Made by a program: the position numbers and the translations under genes. From Bacilli bacterium (GTDB taxonomy: Bacteria; Bacillota_I; Bacilli_A; RF39; UBA660), in the NCBI GenBank assembly GCA_900758495.1, contig CAAERO010000005.1, forward strand, positions 144,677-208,676: a stretch of 64,000 nt of DNA, in the 5' to 3' direction. The notes beneath the pieces are model-generated. The model did no database searches. It was given only the letters and a program-made list of their open reading frames with translations, and was not told the origin of the DNA. Below are positions 18,404 to 28,734 of this stretch, in pieces (within the stretch, counting starts at the first letter, position 1; every line of letters begins with the position of its first letter).

Positions 18404-21400
18404 ATTCGATGGAATTAAGATTGGTATTGCATCTCCAGAAAAGATAAGAGAATGGTCTCATGGTGAAGTAAAAAAACCAGAGACTATCAATTATCGTACT
18501 TTAAGACCAGAACGTGATGGACTTTTCTGTGAAAAGATTTTTGGACCTACTAAAGATTTTGAATGTGCCTGTGGAAAATACAAGCGTGTTCGTTATAAAA
18601 ACATTGTTTGTGATCGTTGTGGCGTAGAAGTTACTAAAGCTAAAGTAAGACGTGAGAGAATGGGACATATAGAACTTGCTAGTCCTGTTTCTCATATCTG
18701 GTTTTTCAAGGGTGTTCCATCTCGTATGGGATTAGTTCTTGATATGAGTCCAAGAGACTTAGAAGAAGTATTATACTTTGTTAGCTATGTTGTAATTGAT
18801 AAAGGAAATGCTCCACTTGAAAATAAACAAACATTATCAGAAAAAGAATATCGTGCTTACTATGAAAAATACGGTAATGGCTTTAAAGTTGGTATGGGTG
18901 CCGAAGCTATTAAAGCTTTATTAAAGAAAGTAGATTTGGAACATGATATCAATGTAATTAATAAAGAACTTGAAACTGCCCAGGGACAAAAGAGAGTTCG
19001 TTTATTAAAACGATTAGATGTTTTAAATGCTTTTTATCAATCAGGTCAAAAACCAGAATGGATGATTTTGGATTGTATTCCAGTTATACCGCCTGAGTTA
19101 CGTCCAATGATTCAGTTAGATGGTGGAAGATTTGCTACTAGTGATTTAAATGATTTATATCGTCGTGTTATTAACCGTAATAATCGTTTAAAGAAATTAA
19201 TTGATTTGGGCGCTCCTGGTATCATTATTCAAAATGAAAAGAGAATGCTTCAAGAAGCTGTTGATGCTTTATTTGACAATGGTCGTCGTGGTAGAAGTGT
19301 TACAGGTGCTGGAAATCGTCCTTTGAAATCACTTTCTAGTATGTTAAAAGGTAAACAAGGACGTTTCCGTCAAAACTTATTAGGTAAGCGTGTTGACTAT
19401 TCTGGACGTTCAGTTATCGTTGTTGGTCCATCTTTAAAGATGTATCAATGTGGTATTCCAAAGGAAATGGCTCTAGAATTATTTAAACCACATGTTATCA
19501 ATGGTTTAGTAAGTAGAGATATTGCTCATAATATTAAAGCTGCTAAGAGATTAATTGAAAATCAAGATCCAGTAGTTTGGGATATTGTTGAAGATGTAAT
19601 TAAAGAGCATCCTGTTCTATTAAACCGTGCTCCTACATTGCACCGTTTAGGAATTCAGGCTTTTGAACCAGTTTTAGTTGGTGGTAAAGCAATTAGATTA
19701 CATCCATTAGTGTGTCCTGCTTTTAATGCTGATTTCGATGGTGACCAGATGGCTGTTCACGTACCATTATCAGAAGAAGCACAGGCAGAAGCTAGACTAT
19801 TAATGCTAGGTTCTAATAACATTCTTCACCCAAAAAGTGGTGATCCAATTGTTACACCAAGCCAAGATATGGTTTTAGGTAACTACTATATTACAATGGA
19901 AAAAGCAGGAGAAGAAGGAGAAGGTCGTGTTTTCAAAGATTGTAATGAAGCTTTAATGGCTTATGAAAGACGTGAAATCACACTTCACACTCGTATTGTT
20001 ATACCAGTAGATTCTTTTAAATATAAATTATTTACTGAATCACAAAAAGGTAAGTACTTAGTAACTACTACTGGTAAAATCAAATTCAATGAAATTTTAC
20101 CTGATTCATTCCCATATATTAATGAACCAACAGATGAGAATATTCAGAATATTACTCCAAATAAGTACTTCTTATCACAAGGAGCTAACATCAAAGAAGA
20201 AATTAGTAAGATGGAATTAGTTAAACCATTTGCTAAGGGAACTTTAGAAAAAATAATTGCTCAAGTATTCAAACGTTATAAAACTACTGAAACTTCTGCA
20301 ATGCTTGATAAAATGAAAGATTTAGGTTTCTATTATTCAACGATTGCAGGTATTACTGTTTCAATGTCAGATATTGCTACAAGTCGTCATAAGCAAGAAT
20401 TTGTTGATGAAGGGCAAGCAATGGTTGATAAAATTAACAAGCAATACTCTCGTGGTTTAATTACTGAAGAAGAACGCCATGAAAAAGTTATTGAAACTTG
20501 GTATGGTGTTAAAGATAAAGTTCAATCAGAACTTGAAGATATTTCTAAAGAACAAATTGATAATCCAATTTTCATGATGATGCATTCTAAAGCTCGTGGT
20601 AACATTTCAAACTTTACACAGGTTGCTGGTATGCGTGGTTTAATGCAAAAGCCAAATGGAGATCCAATTGAAATTCCTGTTCTTTCAAACTTTAAAGAAG
20701 GTCTTTCAGTATCTGAGTTCTTCTTATCTACTCACTCTGCTCGTAAGGGTGATGCTGATACAGCATTAAAGACAGCTGACTCTGGTTATTTAACACGTCG
20801 TCTTGTTGATGTTAGTCAAGATATGATTGTACGTGAAGAAGACTGTGGAACAGAACAAGGAGTTATTGCTCATGCGTTTATTAATGAAAAAACAGGTTCA
20901 GTTATTGAAAGTTTAAAAGATCGTATTGTTGGACGCTATGCTAGTAAGAAGGTAATAGATCCTAATACAAAAGAGGTAATAATTGACCGTAATGAATTTA
21001 TTACTGAAGCTCTTGCTGATAAAGTAGTAGCTGCAGGAGTAGAAACAGTAGAGATTCGTACAATCCTAACTTGTAACACAGAAAAAGGTGTATGTCAAAA
21101 ATGTTATGGTCGTAATTTAGCAACTGGTAACTTAGTAGAAATTGGTGAAGCTATTGGTGTAATGGCAGCTCAATCTATTGGTGAACCAGGTACTCAGCTT
21201 ACAATGCGTACCTTCCATACTGGTGGAGTTGCTGGTGGAGAAGATATTACTCAAGGTCTTCCTCGTGTTCAAGAATTATTTGAAGCTAGAAATCCAAAAG
21301 GAAAAGCAACTATTGCTGAGATTGACGGAAAAGTTTCTAAGATTACTGAAGATCATGGTAAATTTAAAATTAGTATTACTAATAAACTAGAAACTAAAGA

Positions 21401-22019
21401 ACATATTTCTAACTATGGTGCTAAGTTGGCGGTAGAAAAAGGTCAAGAAGTTCATTGTGGTGATAAACTAACAGAAGGAGCTATAAGTCCAAAAGAACTA
21501 CTAGCTGTAACAGATCCAATTACTACTCAAGAATACATCTTAAAAGAAGTTCAAAATACATATCGTTCTCAAGGTGTTGATATTTCTGATAAACATATTG
21601 AAGTAATTGCTCGTAGAATGATTAGTAAGATTCGTATTGTTGATGGTGGAGATACTATTTTTTTACCAGGTAGTCTTGTTAACTTCCGTGAATTTACTGA
21701 AGGAAATAAAGAAATTATCATTAAAGGTAAGAAACCAGCTACTGGACGTCCTATACTTTTAGGAATTACAAAAGCATCACTTGAAACTGATTCTTTCTTA
21801 TCAGCTGCATCATTCCAAGAGACAACTAGAATTTTAACTGATGCATCTATTCGTGGTAAAGTTGACAAATTAGAAGGTCTAAAAGAAAATGTTTTACTTG
21901 GTAAATTAATTCCTGCAGGTACTGGTTTAAAACACTATCGTGATGTATCTTATAACCTAGAAAGTGAATTAATGGATGATGAACCATTAGATCAATTAGA
22001 AGATGAAATTATGGAGTAG
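18387..22019 (+). CDS. rpoC: RNA polymerase subunit beta'
   Basis: 1210 residues from the ATG at 18387 ([21 protein letters not shown] lies 9 bases upstream; other in-frame starts are too close or inside that site). N-terminal zinc ribbon CACGKYKR...CDRCG, the catalytic loop [12 protein letters not shown] (447-458) with the three Mg-binding Asp, bridge-helix/trigger-loop region with [16 protein letters not shown], and the second zinc site starting at Cys896 ([13 protein letters not shown]). It overlaps rpoB by 17 bases. The final codons form one arm of the terminator. Confidence 0.99.
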   Translation: MMEVNRFDGIKIGIASPEKIREWSHGEVKKPETINYRTLRPERDGLFCEKIFGPTKDFECACGKYKRVRYKNIVCDRCGVEVTKAKVRRERMGHIELASPVSHIWFFKGVPSRMGLVLDMSPRDLEEVLYFVSYVVIDKGNAPLENKQTLSEKEYRAYYEKYGNGFKVGMGAEAIKALLKKVDLEHDINVINKELETAQGQKRVRLLKRLDVLNAFYQSGQKPEWMILDCIPVIPPELRPMIQLDGGRFATSDLNDLYRRVINRNNRLKKLIDLGAPGIIIQNEKRMLQEAVDALFDNGRRGRSVTGAGNRPLKSLSSMLKGKQGRFRQNLLGKRVDYSGRSVIVVGPSLKMYQCGIPKEMALELFKPHVINGLVSRDIAHNIKAAKRLIENQDPVVWDIVEDVIKEHPVLLNRAPTLHRLGIQAFEPVLVGGKAIRLHPLVCPAFNADFDGDQMAVHVPLSEEAQAEARLLMLGSNNILHPKSGDPIVTPSQDMVLGNYYITMEKAGEEGEGRVFKDCNEALMAYERREITLHTRIVIPVDSFKYKLFTESQKGKYLVTTTGKIKFNEILPDSFPYINEPTDENIQNITPNKYFLSQGANIKEEISKMELVKPFAKGTLEKIIAQVFKRYKTTETSAMLDKMKDLGFYYSTIAGITVSMSDIATSRHKQEFVDEGQAMVDKINKQYSRGLITEEERHEKVIETWYGVKDKVQSELEDISKEQIDNPIFMMMHSKARGNISNFTQVAGMRGLMQKPNGDPIEIPVLSNFKEGLSVSEFFLSTHSARKGDADTALKTADSGYLTRRLVDVSQDMIVREEDCGTEQGVIAHAFINEKTGSVIESLKDRIVGRYASKKVIDPNTKEVIIDRNEFITEALADKVVAAGVETVEIRTILTCNTEKGVCQKCYGRNLATGNLVEIGEAIGVMAAQSIGEPGTQLTMRTFHTGGVAGGEDITQGLPRVQELFEARNPKGKATIAEIDGKVSKITEDHGKFKISITNKLETKEHISNYGAKLAVEKGQEVHCGDKLTEGAISPKELLAVTDPITTQEYILKEVQNTYRSQGVDISDKHIEVIARRMISKIRIVDGGDTIFLPGSLVNFREFTEGNKEIIIKGKKPATGRPILLGITKASLETDSFLSAASFQETTRILTDASIRGKVDKLEGLKENVLLGKLIPAGTGLKHYRDVSYNLESELMDDEPLDQLEDEIME

Positions 22020-22040
22020 TTTTTACTACTCTTTTCTTTT
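22014..22040 (+). terminator. Terminator overlapping the rpoC stop
   Basis: GAGTAGT (22014-22020) pairs with ACTACTC (22025-22031) around TTTT, followed by TTTTC and more T. The rpoC stop codon lies in the first arm. Confidence 0.85.
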
Positions 22041-22082
22041 CAAGTATTTTATGTTATTCTCTAAATGAAGAGGTAAAGATTT

Positions 22083-22829
22083 ATGAAATATATGAAAATA
22101 TTAATATTATTAGGATTAATTCTCTCATTTTTTATCTTGTTTCTATATAAAGATGAAAAAATAGCAGTTTTAGGATATCATTCATTCAGTGAAAATACTG
22201 AAAAAGATATGTTTATAATGCCCATAAATGAGTTTGAAGAACAATTAAAGTACTTAAAGAAACACAATTATACAACATTAAGTTTAGATGAATTTTATGC
22301 TTATTATAAAGGAAAGCAAAAAATACCAAGAAAGAGTGTTTTAATAACAATGGATGATGGTTATCAATCTAATTATGACCTAGCATTTCCATTATTAAAA
22401 AAATATAATATGAAAGCAACAGTTTTCTATATAGGTTCTAATGTTACTGGTGAAAACAAAAACTATATGAATCAAGAAACATTATCTAAAATAAAAACAG
22501 AATATCCTAATATAGATATAGCATCTCATTCTTATGCACTTCATTATGATAAATCGATTGATAAAGGAATCAAATATATTAAAGATGATTTTGAAAAAAT
22601 GAGTGTAGTAGTAAATACTCAGTATTTTGCTTATCCTTATGGACATTATAATAATGAAATTATAAAAGTTCTAAAAGAAAAAAAATATAAAATGGCTTTT
22701 ACATTTGGACCAGACAAAGAACATCGAAAAGCAAGTAGAAATGATGATATTTATAAAATACCACGACTTAACATAACTAATGGAATGCCGCTATGGAAAT
22801 TTTCTTTAAGACTAATTAGTCCCTATTAA
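22083..22829 (+). CDS. Polysaccharide deacetylase, IcaB/PgaB-like, membrane anchored
   Basis: 248 residues. An N-terminal hydrophobic segment (about 5-21, ILILLGLILSFFILFLY) anchors or exports it. The NodB-type catalytic core follows: LGYHSF, ITMDDGYQSNYD (first Asp pair), ATVFYIGS, the metal-binding ASHSYALH with His-x4-His spacing as in IcaB/YxkH-type enzymes, and YFAYPYGHYN. Such enzymes remove acetyl groups from N-acetylglucosamine in exopolysaccharide or wall glycans outside the cell. The substrate here is unknown. Single gene after the rpoC terminator. Confidence 0.9.
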   Translation: MKYMKILILLGLILSFFILFLYKDEKIAVLGYHSFSENTEKDMFIMPINEFEEQLKYLKKHNYTTLSLDEFYAYYKGKQKIPRKSVLITMDDGYQSNYDLAFPLLKKYNMKATVFYIGSNVTGENKNYMNQETLSKIKTEYPNIDIASHSYALHYDKSIDKGIKYIKDDFEKMSVVVNTQYFAYPYGHYNNEIIKVLKEKKYKMAFTFGPDKEHRKASRNDDIYKIPRLNITNGMPLWKFSLRLISPY

Positions 22830-22917
22830 AATGTGAAAAAGTGTCAATAGAAATTTTGATACCTTTTCTTTTGAAATAATATTTGTTAGAATAAAAGAAG
22901 AATAAGAAGGTGTTAAT

Positions 22918-23520
22918 ATGCGTATAGGTGTAGATGTAGATGGAGTTTTAAATGATGTAGCAGAATGGCATTTTGCTTATGGCTCTAAATTCTGTGCAGA
23001 ACATAATATTAATCGTGGTTTTAACCCAACAGGTTATTATATGGAGGAACAGTTTTATCTTACTGCTGAAGAAAATAAAGAATTTTGGAGACAATATATT
23101 TTTGATTTATTATTAGCTATTCCGCCACGTCCTTTTGCTACAGAGGTAATACATAGATTGAGGCAAGATGGACATGAGATATTTATTTTAACAGCAAGAG
23201 ATAATCAATATTTAACCAATCAATATAATGGAATGAGTGATTTTTATGTAAAACATTGGTTAAATAAATATAACATTGAATATGACGGAATAATAACAGG
23301 TACTACTAATAAAAAAGAAAAGTGTATAAATGGACGTTTCGATTTAATGGTAGAAGATAAAAAAACTAATGTTGATATGATTAGTAAAATTATACCTGTC
23401 TTCGTTTTTGATGCTCCTTATAATCAAACTTGTAGTGGTACTAATGTAATAAGAGTCTATTCTTGGTACCAAGTATATCAAGAAATAACAGAAAAGTTTG
23501 CTCCAGTCGAAATAATTTAG
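22918..23520 (+). CDS. HAD-superfamily nucleotidase-like hydrolase (COG5663/YqfW type)
   Basis: 200 residues. The HAD motif I is at the very start, GVDVDGVLNDVAEW, with both catalytic Asp (5 and 7); motif II FILTARDN (about 91-98); the conserved Lys in TNKKEKC; and motif IV RFDLMVEDKKTN. This set matches the 5'(3')-deoxyribonucleotidase-like group that includes YqfW. A phosphatase acting on nucleotides is plausible but the substrate is not shown. A small membrane-protein gene follows 9 bases later and probably shares the transcript. Confidence 0.8.
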   Translation: MRIGVDVDGVLNDVAEWHFAYGSKFCAEHNINRGFNPTGYYMEEQFYLTAEENKEFWRQYIFDLLLAIPPRPFATEVIHRLRQDGHEIFILTARDNQYLTNQYNGMSDFYVKHWLNKYNIEYDGIITGTTNKKEKCINGRFDLMVEDKKTNVDMISKIIPVFVFDAPYNQTCSGTNVIRVYSWYQVYQEITEKFAPVEII

Positions 23521-23529
23521 GAGGTTTCA

Positions 23530-23694
23530 ATGAAATTAAATAATAAAGGATTTGGTATGGGAACTTTAATTTTCTTTATTTGTTTATTCTTTGTCATATT
23601 GATTGCTATTACTTATGTAGCTTATACTAATGGTATAGATAAAAATGATGAAAATAGAGTTATACCAGAAATAAAAGAACAAATTAATGATTAA
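23530..23694 (+). CDS. Small membrane protein with a prepilin-like N-terminus
   Basis: A 54-residue frame with a good ribosome site (TAGGAGG, 23518-23524). It starts MKLNNKGFGMG and runs directly into one hydrophobic helix (about 10-33), then a short charged tail (DKNDENRVIPEIKEQ). The Lys-Gly-Phe junction before a long helix is like class III/type IV prepilin leaders, cut after Gly7, but the Glu normally found at mature position 5 is Thr. It may be a minor pilin-like or unrelated single-pass protein. No pilus assembly genes are in the window. Confidence 0.6.
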   Translation: MKLNNKGFGMGTLIFFICLFFVILIAITYVAYTNGIDKNDENRVIPEIKEQIND

Positions 23695-23738
23695 AAAGTG
23701 AAATTTAGTAGACATTAATATTGGAAAGGAAAATGAAA

Positions 23739-24740
23739 ATGAGAGTAGCAATTAATGGTTTTGGAAGAATAGGAAGACTTATATTTAGAATAATGGATCA
23801 AGATAGTGACTTTGAAATAGTTGCTATTAATGATTTAACAGATGCTGAACAATTAGCTTACTTACTAAAATATGATACAGCGCATCGTCCTTATCGAAAA
23901 GAAGAAATCACATTTGAGGGAGATATGCTAGTAGTTGGTGATAAAAAAATTAAAGTACTTAGTGAGAAAGACCCATCGTTATTACCTTGGAAGGAATTAA
24001 ATGTTGATTTAGTTTATGAATGTACAGGACTATTTACATCAAAAGAAAAAGCAAATGCTCATATAGAAGCAGGAGCTAAAAAAGTAGTTATTTCTGCTCC
24101 AGCTAAAGGAAATGTAAAAACAGTTGTTTATAATGTAAATAATGACATCTTAACTAAAGAAGATAAAATAATATCAGCAGCAAGTTGTACTACTAACTGT
24201 TTAGCACCAGTATTGAATGTTATTGAAAAAGAATTTGGAATAGAAAGTGGTTATATGACAACAGTTCATGCTTATACCAATGACCAAGCAAATTTAGATG
24301 TTGCTCATAAAAAAGGTATTTATGCAAGACGTGGTCGCGCTAGTGCTGCTAATATAGTCCCAACTAGTACAGGTGCAGCTAGTGCAATTGGAAAAGTAAT
24401 CCCCTCTCTTGATGGTAAATTATCTGGTATGGCTATGCGTGTTCCTGTAATAACTGGTTCAGTTGTTGATTTAGTTTTGAAATTAAAAAAAGAAGTTACA
24501 AAAGAAGAAATTAATGAAACATTAAAAAATAATCAAAACGAAACTTTAGGTTATACAACTGACCCAATTGTTTCAAGTGATGTAATTGGAATGAGTTATG
24601 GTTCCTTAGTAGACGGTTTATTAACTTCTGTAAATAAAACTGAAGCTGGTGAATTAGTTAAAATAATCGCTTGGTATGATAATGAGATGAGTTATTCATA
24701 TCAAATGGTTAGATGTGCCAAATACTTCTTAAGTTTATAA
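23739..24740 (+). CDS. gap: Glyceraldehyde-3-phosphate dehydrogenase
   Basis: 333 residues starting at 23739 (MRVAINGFGRIGRL); the ATG two codons earlier is too near the GGAAAGGA site. NAD-binding Rossmann domain first, then the active site ASCTTNCLAPV with catalytic Cys, TTVHAYTNDQ with the partner His, RRGRASAANIVPTSTGAA and the closing WYDNEMSYSYQMVR. It makes 1,3-bisphosphoglycerate. The motif AINDLTDAEQLAYL fits an NAD-dependent glycolytic form. A terminator separates it from pgk. Confidence 0.98.
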   Translation: MRVAINGFGRIGRLIFRIMDQDSDFEIVAINDLTDAEQLAYLLKYDTAHRPYRKEEITFEGDMLVVGDKKIKVLSEKDPSLLPWKELNVDLVYECTGLFTSKEKANAHIEAGAKKVVISAPAKGNVKTVVYNVNNDILTKEDKIISAASCTTNCLAPVLNVIEKEFGIESGYMTTVHAYTNDQANLDVAHKKGIYARRGRASAANIVPTSTGAASAIGKVIPSLDGKLSGMAMRVPVITGSVVDLVLKLKKEVTKEEINETLKNNQNETLGYTTDPIVSSDVIGMSYGSLVDGLLTSVNKTEAGELVKIIAWYDNEMSYSYQMVRCAKYFLSL

Positions 24741-24746
24741 TTTTTT

Positions 24747-24773
24747 AAGAAAAGCGGGTCTTTTCTTTTTTTC
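24747..24773 (+). terminator. Terminator after gap
   Basis: AAGAAAA (24747-24753) pairs with TTTTCTT (24761-24767) around GCGGGTC, followed by T. Transcription of pgk therefore probably restarts; a TATACT -10 lies at 24789-24794 without a clear -35. Confidence 0.75.
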
Positions 24774-24816
24774 TTGTTTAAAAAATGTTATACTGTCCTT
24801 AGGGTGAGTTGGCAAT

Positions 24817-26004
24817 ATGAAAAAAACAATAAAAGATTTTAAACTAAAAAATAAAAAAGTAATCATAAGATGTGATTTTAATGTTCCTTTAAAAGATGGG
24901 AAAATAATGGATGATACAAGGATTAAGAATAGTTTAAAGACTATTCAGTATGCAATAGATAAAAATGCTAAAGTAATATTACTTAGTCATTTGGGAAGAA
25001 TAAAAGAAGAAGAGGACAAAATCAAAAACAATTTAAGAGTAGTTGCCGATAGGTTAAGTGACTTATTAGCTAAAAAAGTTATATTTATAGATGAAGTAGT
25101 TGGTGATAGAGTAAAAACTGCTATCAAAAATATGAAAGACAAAGATGTTATTTTATTGCAAAATACTAGATATGAAGATTTAGATGGTAAGAAAGAAAGT
25201 GGCTGTGACTTAGATTTTGCTAAGGAATTAGCAAGTTATGGTGACATCTTTATTAATGACGCTTTTGGCACTATTCACAGAAAACATGCTTCTAATTACG
25301 GAATAAGTAAATATCTTGAAAGTGGTATTGGTTTTTTAGTTGAAGAAGAATTAGCAAAATTAGCTATTTTAAATAAACCAGAGCAGCCATTTACCATTAT
25401 AATGGGTGGTGCTAAAGTTGCTGATAAAATAGGTGTTATTGATAACTTACTCCCTAGATGTGATAAATTATTAATTGGTGGTGGAATGGCTTTCACTTTT
25501 TTACAGGCGGAAGGCTATGAAATAGGAAATTCTATTTTAGATACAGATTCCTTAGAATACTGCCAGAAACTACTTAAAAAATATCCAGAAAAAATAGTGC
25601 TACCAGTGGATGTGGCTTGTTCAACAGAGTATAAAAATGCAACTAATAGAACAGAAAAAGACATCAATGAAATAGATTTTCATGAGATGGGGTTAGATGT
25701 TGGTAGTAAAACATTATCGTTATTTGAAAATTACTTAACTAATTCAAAAACAGTTTTTTGGAATGGGCCACTAGGCGTTTATGAATTTCCAACATATGCA
25801 GAAGGTACAGATGAACTATTAAAGTTTTTAGTAAAAAATACTTCCAAAACAGTGTTAGGTGGAGGAGATATCGTAGCAGCTGCCAGTAAGCTTTCATTAA
25901 CTGATAAATTTTATCACGTATCAACTGGAGGAGGAGCTACATTAGAATATTTAGGTGGTAAAGATTTACCAGGACTTGAAAATATCGAAGAAAAAGGGGA
26001 ATAA
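24817..26004 (+). CDS. pgk: Phosphoglycerate kinase
   Basis: 395 residues, standard length. Blocks: RCDFNVPLKDGK (about 19-30), DDTRI, LLSHLGR, LLQNTRY, NDAFGTIHRKHAS, GGAKVADKIGV, the nucleotide-binding GGGMAFTFL and the closing GGGDIVAAASKL and STGGGATLEYL. Makes ATP in glycolysis. Start after AGGGTGAG. It heads a tightly packed run, pgk-GNAT-flippase-like-glycosyltransferase-tpiA, with gaps of 2 bases or overlaps. Confidence 0.98.
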   Translation: MKKTIKDFKLKNKKVIIRCDFNVPLKDGKIMDDTRIKNSLKTIQYAIDKNAKVILLSHLGRIKEEEDKIKNNLRVVADRLSDLLAKKVIFIDEVVGDRVKTAIKNMKDKDVILLQNTRYEDLDGKKESGCDLDFAKELASYGDIFINDAFGTIHRKHASNYGISKYLESGIGFLVEEELAKLAILNKPEQPFTIIMGGAKVADKIGVIDNLLPRCDKLLIGGGMAFTFLQAEGYEIGNSILDTDSLEYCQKLLKKYPEKIVLPVDVACSTEYKNATNRTEKDINEIDFHEMGLDVGSKTLSLFENYLTNSKTVFWNGPLGVYEFPTYAEGTDELLKFLVKNTSKTVLGGGDIVAAASKLSLTDKFYHVSTGGGATLEYLGGKDLPGLENIEEKGE

Positions 26005-26006
26005 AA

Positions 26007-26459
26007 ATGGGTAAGAGATATGTTGAGGTAGTAACTAATAAAGACTTGAATAAAATAGAAGCGTTAAATGATTTTTGTCTTCGCAATGATACAGAAAACG
26101 TTAGTAAAAATATTTTAGCTAATAAGAAGTTATCACCAGTTGTTTTTGAAGACTACTTGGCTTACTTTGAAAATGAAAAGGTAATAGATTATTGTTTCAT
26201 TCATGGTGAAACAGATCTGAAAAGGGGGTTTCTTTCTTTTCCTACTACATTAGAACCAAGAAAAAGCCAGTTGTTTGTAGAAGCGGCTATTGATTATGCC
26301 TTTTCAAGTGGTCTTGATGAGGTATCCATTATGACTAAAGACCAAACCTTAAAATCTGTTTTAGAAAGACTTGGTTTTATATCTTTAGGAATAGATGGAG
26401 ATGTTGCCTCATATACTCTAGGACTTGAAGATAAAGAGAAGGGAAAAATAAGAATATGA
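26007..26459 (+). CDS. GNAT-like N-acetyltransferase domain protein
   Basis: 150 residues, two bases after pgk with the site AAAGGGGA. The predicted fold looks like a small acetyltransferase: FLSFPTTLEPRKSQLFVEAAIDYAFSSGLDEVSI and a late LERLGFISLGI, which matches the usual GNAT end (neighbour-of-LGF). The acetyl-CoA P-loop (R-x2-G-x-G/A) is not clear, so the assignment is moderate and the substrate unknown. Its ATGA stop-start overlap with the next gene shows operon membership. Confidence 0.6.
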   Translation: MGKRYVEVVTNKDLNKIEALNDFCLRNDTENVSKNILANKKLSPVVFEDYLAYFENEKVIDYCFIHGETDLKRGFLSFPTTLEPRKSQLFVEAAIDYAFSSGLDEVSIMTKDQTLKSVLERLGFISLGIDGDVASYTLGLEDKEKGKIRI

Positions 26460-27460
26460 AACATTTAAAAAGAAATAGTTTTATTATTTTACTTGTAACA
26501 TTATTTGTTTTATTTCTAGTACTTAAAGATAATTTCAAGATAGTTGTTAGTACCATAACAACTATGGATATAAAATTTGTTATTATTGCAATAGTTCTTT
26601 ACTTTGCATATCTTTTCTTTCATGCACTAGTTAATTACTTATGGGTAAATGAAAAAGAAAAACTATCTCTTAAAGATGCTTTTCAACATATGATTATTAC
26701 ACAGTTTTTTAATGGTATTACACCTTTTTCTACTGGTGGTCAACCAATGGAAATATATATGTTAAAGAATCATGGCTTTCGTTATACAAAAGCAACTAAT
26801 GTTATTATGCAAAATTTTATTGTTTATCAGTTAGCATTAGTCATATTTGGTTTATTTGCCGTTATTTATAATTTTATTACAGGTGTACTGGTTTATAAAA
26901 GCATTTTAACAAGTTTAATAATACTAGGTTTTTTGATAAATACTATTGTAGCAGTAGTAATGTTATTAATAGCAACAAGTCAAAAGTTTACTAATACTTT
27001 GTTAAACTTAATTACAACTTTAGGTAATAAGTTACATTTTATTAAAAATCAAGATAAATTTTTAGAAAAATGGCGTGAGCGATTAGAAGATTTTCATCAG
27101 TGTACTAAAGAAGTCAAAGAAAAGAAATGTTTGTTTGTTCTTGGTATAGTTTTAAATTTAATAGCTTTAACTTGTTATTATGCAATACCTTTATTCTTAG
27201 TTTATAGTCTAAATGATTATACTTCAATGTCTTTCTTTACTTCTTTAGTTGCAAGCGCTTATGTCTTGATAATTGGTTCTTTTGTACCTATTCCTGGTGC
27301 AACTGGAGGGATAGAATATGCCTTTTTAGAAATCTTTTCTGGCTTTTTAGGAAAGAGTAGTGTTCGTGCTGTAATGATTGTTTGGCGATTTATAACTTAT
27401 TATTTGGGAATGGTAGTAGGAGGAATATTGTTTAGTTTCCATAAGGAAGGAGAAAGATAA
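26456..27460 (+). CDS. Flippase-like integral membrane protein (lysylphosphatidylglycerol synthase TM family)
   Basis: 334 residues with about seven to eight membrane segments. The family signature is visible: FFNGITPFSTGGQPMEIYML (about 81-100) and the late PIPGATGGIEYAF (about 277-289). This is the membrane part of MprF without its transferase domain, as in UPF0104/YbhN/AglD-like proteins, thought to move lipids or lipid-linked sugars across the membrane. It overlaps both neighbours (ATGA before, TAATG after) and precedes a diacylglycerol-type glycosyltransferase, which suggests flipping of a glycolipid. Confidence 0.85.
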   Translation: MKHLKRNSFIILLVTLFVLFLVLKDNFKIVVSTITTMDIKFVIIAIVLYFAYLFFHALVNYLWVNEKEKLSLKDAFQHMIITQFFNGITPFSTGGQPMEIYMLKNHGFRYTKATNVIMQNFIVYQLALVIFGLFAVIYNFITGVLVYKSILTSLIILGFLINTIVAVVMLLIATSQKFTNTLLNLITTLGNKLHFIKNQDKFLEKWRERLEDFHQCTKEVKEKKCLFVLGIVLNLIALTCYYAIPLFLVYSLNDYTSMSFFTSLVASAYVLIIGSFVPIPGATGGIEYAFLEIFSGFLGKSSVRAVMIVWRFITYYLGMVVGGILFSFHKEGER

Positions 27461-28734
27461 TGAGAATAGGACTTTTTACTGATAGTTATCCCCCATTTAT
27501 AAATGGTGTTTCAACTAGTGTTGAAACACTTAAAAATGCTTTGGAAGAGAAAGGGCATATTGTTTATGTTGTAACAGTAGGACAAGATGCTACTACTTAT
27601 TCATATGATGAAGAAAAAAGGATTTTAAAAGTACCAGGTTTACCAATTGGTATTTATGATTATAGGGCAGCTAGTATTTATCCAGTTAAAGTTATCAAAA
27701 CAATAAAGTCTTGGGAATTAGATGTAATACATTCTCATACTGAATTATGTATGGGAATATTTGCAAGGCTTCTTGCAAAACAATATCATATTCCGTTAGT
27801 ACATACTTATCATACTATGTATAAAGATTATACATATTATATTTCTAGAAATCATAAATATTTTGATATTGGCTGTAAGAAAGCAGTAGAATATCTAAGT
27901 AAATTTTATTGTGATGATACAGCTAATGCTTTTATTGTTCCTACTATAAAAACTTATCATCTATTTAGGGATGAGTATCACTATAATAAGGATATATATA
28001 TTGTTCCAACGGGGATAAATTCATCCAGATTTAATAAAGAAAGTGTTGATTTACAAAAAGCCAGTATAATAAGAAAAAACTTAGGTTATAAAAAGAATGA
28101 TTTTGTTTATTTATTTGTAGGAAGAATGGCTAAAGAAAAAAATATTCTCTTTTTACTAGATGCAATGAGTAAAGTTAAGAATAAAAAAAACAATATAAAG
28201 TTACTATTAATTGGTGATGGGCCAGATAAAGACGAATATGAAAGTAGAATGAAAGAACTAGGTCTTCAAGATTCGGTTAATTTTTTTGGTTCTGCTCCTT
28301 GGAGTGACATGCCGCTTTATTATCATATGTGTCAAGCATTTATAACAGCATCAGTTACTGAAACACAAGGTTTAACGGTGATAGAAGCTTTAGCGGCCGA
28401 AAAGCCTGTTTTATGTATTGAGGATGAAGCTTTTCATACAATGGTTGTGGATAAACTTAATGGAATGTTCTTTAGTGATATAGAAATGTGTGCATCTAAA
28501 ATGCTTGAATTAGCAGCTGATAAAAAAGAATATAATTCACTTTTGAGACATACTAAAGGTTCTATCAAGCAATATTCTTTAAGCTCCTTTGCAGATAATG
28601 TTTTGGAAGTTTATAAGGCGACAATTGAAAATTTTAATAATAAAAAGGATTTTTCTAATATTGTTCATAATACAGTAAAAAAATTACTTGGTAAAAGGGA
28701 TGGTAGTGAAGATGAAAGTAATATTAAATCATAA
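27460..28734 (+). CDS. GT4 glycosyltransferase, diacylglycerol glucosyltransferase-like
   Basis: 424 residues, GT-B fold. The N-terminus GLFTDSYPPFINGVSTSVETL and VIHSHTELCMGIFARLLA, YHTMYKDYTYYI are typical of the Acholeplasma-type monoglucosyl-diacylglycerol synthase group. The C-terminal domain has FVGRMAKEKN, LLIGDGPDK, and the donor site SVTETQGLTVIEALAAEKPVL (E-x7-E). Likely makes glucosyl-diacylglycerol, a membrane lipid and anchor for lipoteichoic acid-like polymers. It overlaps tpiA by 23 bases. Confidence 0.87.
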   Translation: MRIGLFTDSYPPFINGVSTSVETLKNALEEKGHIVYVVTVGQDATTYSYDEEKRILKVPGLPIGIYDYRAASIYPVKVIKTIKSWELDVIHSHTELCMGIFARLLAKQYHIPLVHTYHTMYKDYTYYISRNHKYFDIGCKKAVEYLSKFYCDDTANAFIVPTIKTYHLFRDEYHYNKDIYIVPTGINSSRFNKESVDLQKASIIRKNLGYKKNDFVYLFVGRMAKEKNILFLLDAMSKVKNKKNNIKLLLIGDGPDKDEYESRMKELGLQDSVNFFGSAPWSDMPLYYHMCQAFITASVTETQGLTVIEALAAEKPVLCIEDEAFHTMVVDKLNGMFFSDIEMCASKMLELAADKKEYNSLLRHTKGSIKQYSLSSFADNVLEVYKATIENFNNKKDFSNIVHNTVKKLLGKRDGSEDESNIKS

